Shown: positions 62,208 to 64,000 of the stretch, piece after piece
Numbering within the stretch: the stretch's first letter is position 1
Layout: every line of letters begins with the position of its first letter
Origin: Nautilus pompilius
Taxonomy: Eukaryota > Mollusca > Cephalopoda > Nautilida > Nautilidae
NCBI GenBank assembly: GCA_018389105.1
Contig: JACATO010001684.1
Span: 62,001-126,000, forward strand
Direction of reading: 5' to 3'
DNA: 64,000 bases
Position numbers and translations under genes: made by a program
Notes under the pieces: generated by a model
Told to the model about the DNA's origin: nothing
The model's database searches: none
What the model saw: only the letters and a program-made list of their open reading frames with translations

Positions 62208-64000
62208 CATATTTTTATTTTGTGGTATCCTTAAGAATCCATCTGATGCTAATTCTGTTTCTATTCTCCCAGTTACTTCTCATACTCGTGATAATTAACG
62301 ACGCTGGTTTTTGTTTTTTTCTCCCCCTTTCTCAGACCGGAATGGCTCTTAAACAACCACGCCATAGATCTCCGGTAGCCGAGGAAGAACCCAGATGTAA
62401 TGCATGTCTGTCGGCCCATCAAATAACCCACACATACAAAAACAGCAATAATAACACTACATCATGGCCTCCGTGACAGTGGGATGCATAGTGCTCAGGG
62501 TATCCCCAAATTAATTAACTAATTAAACTATACTGTTTTTGTTTTTTTTTTCGATTATACTCCACTCAAATCTTTAAAAAGGTTTTATTTAAGACTTATT
62601 AGGAATAATGTTCAAGTAAATTACGAGGTTCAGAGCCTGTATCCTAACAAATGTGCGTCGCATGAAGTTTAAAAGACCCGCGGTAGTGGAAGCTTCGTTT
62701 GTTGTGCTACTGGACAAACTGTCATCTTGGTGCGTGAAGAAACATTTAAAGATGAAAACTACAAACGATCACGTGACGCTGACCGTGGATGTGGTTTTCC
62801 GCATCCCGGTGAAAAGACCTGTCCAAAATCACTCGTATTTCTACCAGCGAGCGTCCGCTTGGCCTTTGCTGTTACGCTAAAAGTATCGCGGAATACGGCA
62901 GCGTAAACATGGAAAGTAAAATATCATTTAGATTCTGTTATTACTCCATAACAGGAGAGGTAGAGGGTGGAATAGGTTGACAAAACACCGTATTTAAAAA
63001 AAAAATACAAGATAATAACAATAAAAAAAGAGTTATTCATTTCCACGCAAATCCAATCATCAAAATAACGTCAATGGAGTTAGGGGGGAAAGTCCGATTC
63101 TCTTCTATGCAGACAAGAAACATACGACCAGTGGTTTCCTGCAGAGCCGGCGGAGTCCGTAACCTTTCAAATGAGGCAATCAACGATGACTAAGAGAAAA
63201 TTATTCCCATGCAATTTTCTCTTCTACTAAATACAGGATAGTGCTAAAATTGGCCGCAAATGGCGCTTCCATAGTTGTCCATGTAACCCTCAATCATAGG
63301 CCGAATGCTTTCCCATTCCATTTCCTATGTCTGTTTTCTGCACGTAGAAATTGACTTATTTTTTTCCATTTTTATTTTTTTTTAAAATTTCAACCAGATT
63401 TTCTCTGTTATTAAGCGTTGACTCATCTTTCCTTTCTTATAAACTAACGATCGTAGTTCGTATAATAAAGGGAGCAGGTTATTTATTATCCCGTCGCTGT
63501 ATTAAATAAGTGTATACTCATCATAGAATTGTTTTTTTTTTTTAACGTTTCAGGCACTTAGACTGGAATACATCAGAATGTCGTCACGACGAAAGAAACA
63601 CAACAACTGCATTCTTTTCTCTTTGTTTTTTCCTAAATCAGATAAAAAAAATCTACTATATTAGATATCATTTGTGTCTTTTTTAATGATGATCAAAACC
63701 TGGAAATCATATTTTTATCGACATTTATAAAAGGTCACTTTCAGGTGGTGGAAACGCCAAGAAACCAAATCGAATACGTTAGCGTCACCGCTGCTAATAA
63801 CACATAAATATCTTTTTTTCTGTTGAACTTCTAAAAATTGTGTAAAAGAAATAGATTTTAAATTATCCTTATCATTACCATTGTTTTTATCTTGCTAGAT
63901 TGATATTCGTGATATCTACCTGATTTCGCTTTTAAATAATGCTATCGACAATGTATTGTATGCGCTTTCCCCTCTTAAGTGGTGACTTTGTGTCTGTCAA
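62208..64000. other. AT-rich DNA to the window end
   Basis: A frame at 62653-62880 has fairly protein-like composition but no recognisable domain or splice context. Several T runs occur (62531-62551, 63359-63382, 63532-63543). No gene was recognised. Confidence 0.5.

Noticed and set aside
62029..62298. Serine/leucine-rich frames around the CT tract
   Set aside because: Translations of (CT)n and poly-T.

Overview
This window looks like gene-poor, AT-rich, intergenic or intronic DNA from a large animal genome. There is no bacterial-style gene packing, no operon, and no complete protein-coding gene that I recognise. The open frames present are short (at most 158 codons) and most come from simple repeats or from old transposons. 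The mix of content is long GA/CT tracts, ATT/TTA tracts, tRNA-derived SINE heads, a Tx1-like LINE, CR1/Jockey-like LINE remains, Tc1 and mariner relics, a pogo/Tigger-type MITE and fold-back elements. That fits an invertebrate metazoan, and a mollusc or other lophotrochozoan is my best guess. The taxon is an inference from repeat style, not from a marker gene.

Layout. 1-9.2 kb: a TTA microsatellite, GA/CT tracts, a 21-bp minisatellite carrying the palindrome TGACGTCA (4.43-4.65 kb), a pyrimidine-skewed stretch (7.2-7.9 kb) and one unexplained protein-like island (8.33-8.77 kb). 9.2-12.1 kb: a heavily mutated Tx1/L1-group LINE whose endonuclease, reverse transcriptase and C-terminal parts can still be read. 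12-25 kb: mostly featureless, with a GA tract, one strong CTCF-like site (16.25 kb) and three GC-richer islands that could be regulatory. 25-39 kb: a 600-bp Tigger-like MITE, a 216-bp palindrome, a dead mariner, a possible hAT-type MITE with 8-bp flanking repeats next to a transposase C-terminus, a tRNA-like SINE head, a very uniform 51-bp satellite (8 copies) and a second fold-back repeat. 39-50 kb: a CpG-richer island, two Tc1-like relics, a 9-bp AACGTC-type minisatellite and a large CT-rich array (49.28-50.17 kb). 50-64 kb: a long ATT tract, a second good CTCF-like site (54.5 kb) beside homeodomain-type motifs, a minus-strand tRNA-SINE, a CR1-like LINE tail and a CT tract. The rest is unannotatable AT-rich sequence.

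The most distinctive pattern is the repeated amplification of CRE/ATF-type motifs (TGACGTCA, TGACGTAA, AACGTCA) in unrelated-looking arrays. The 4.4-kb array and the 49.3-kb array are built from the same 16-bp core monomer in opposite orientation, and the second is organised into higher-order units. No gene network can be described from this window. The elements are independent insertions, and nothing here shows that any encoded transposase or reverse transcriptase is still active.
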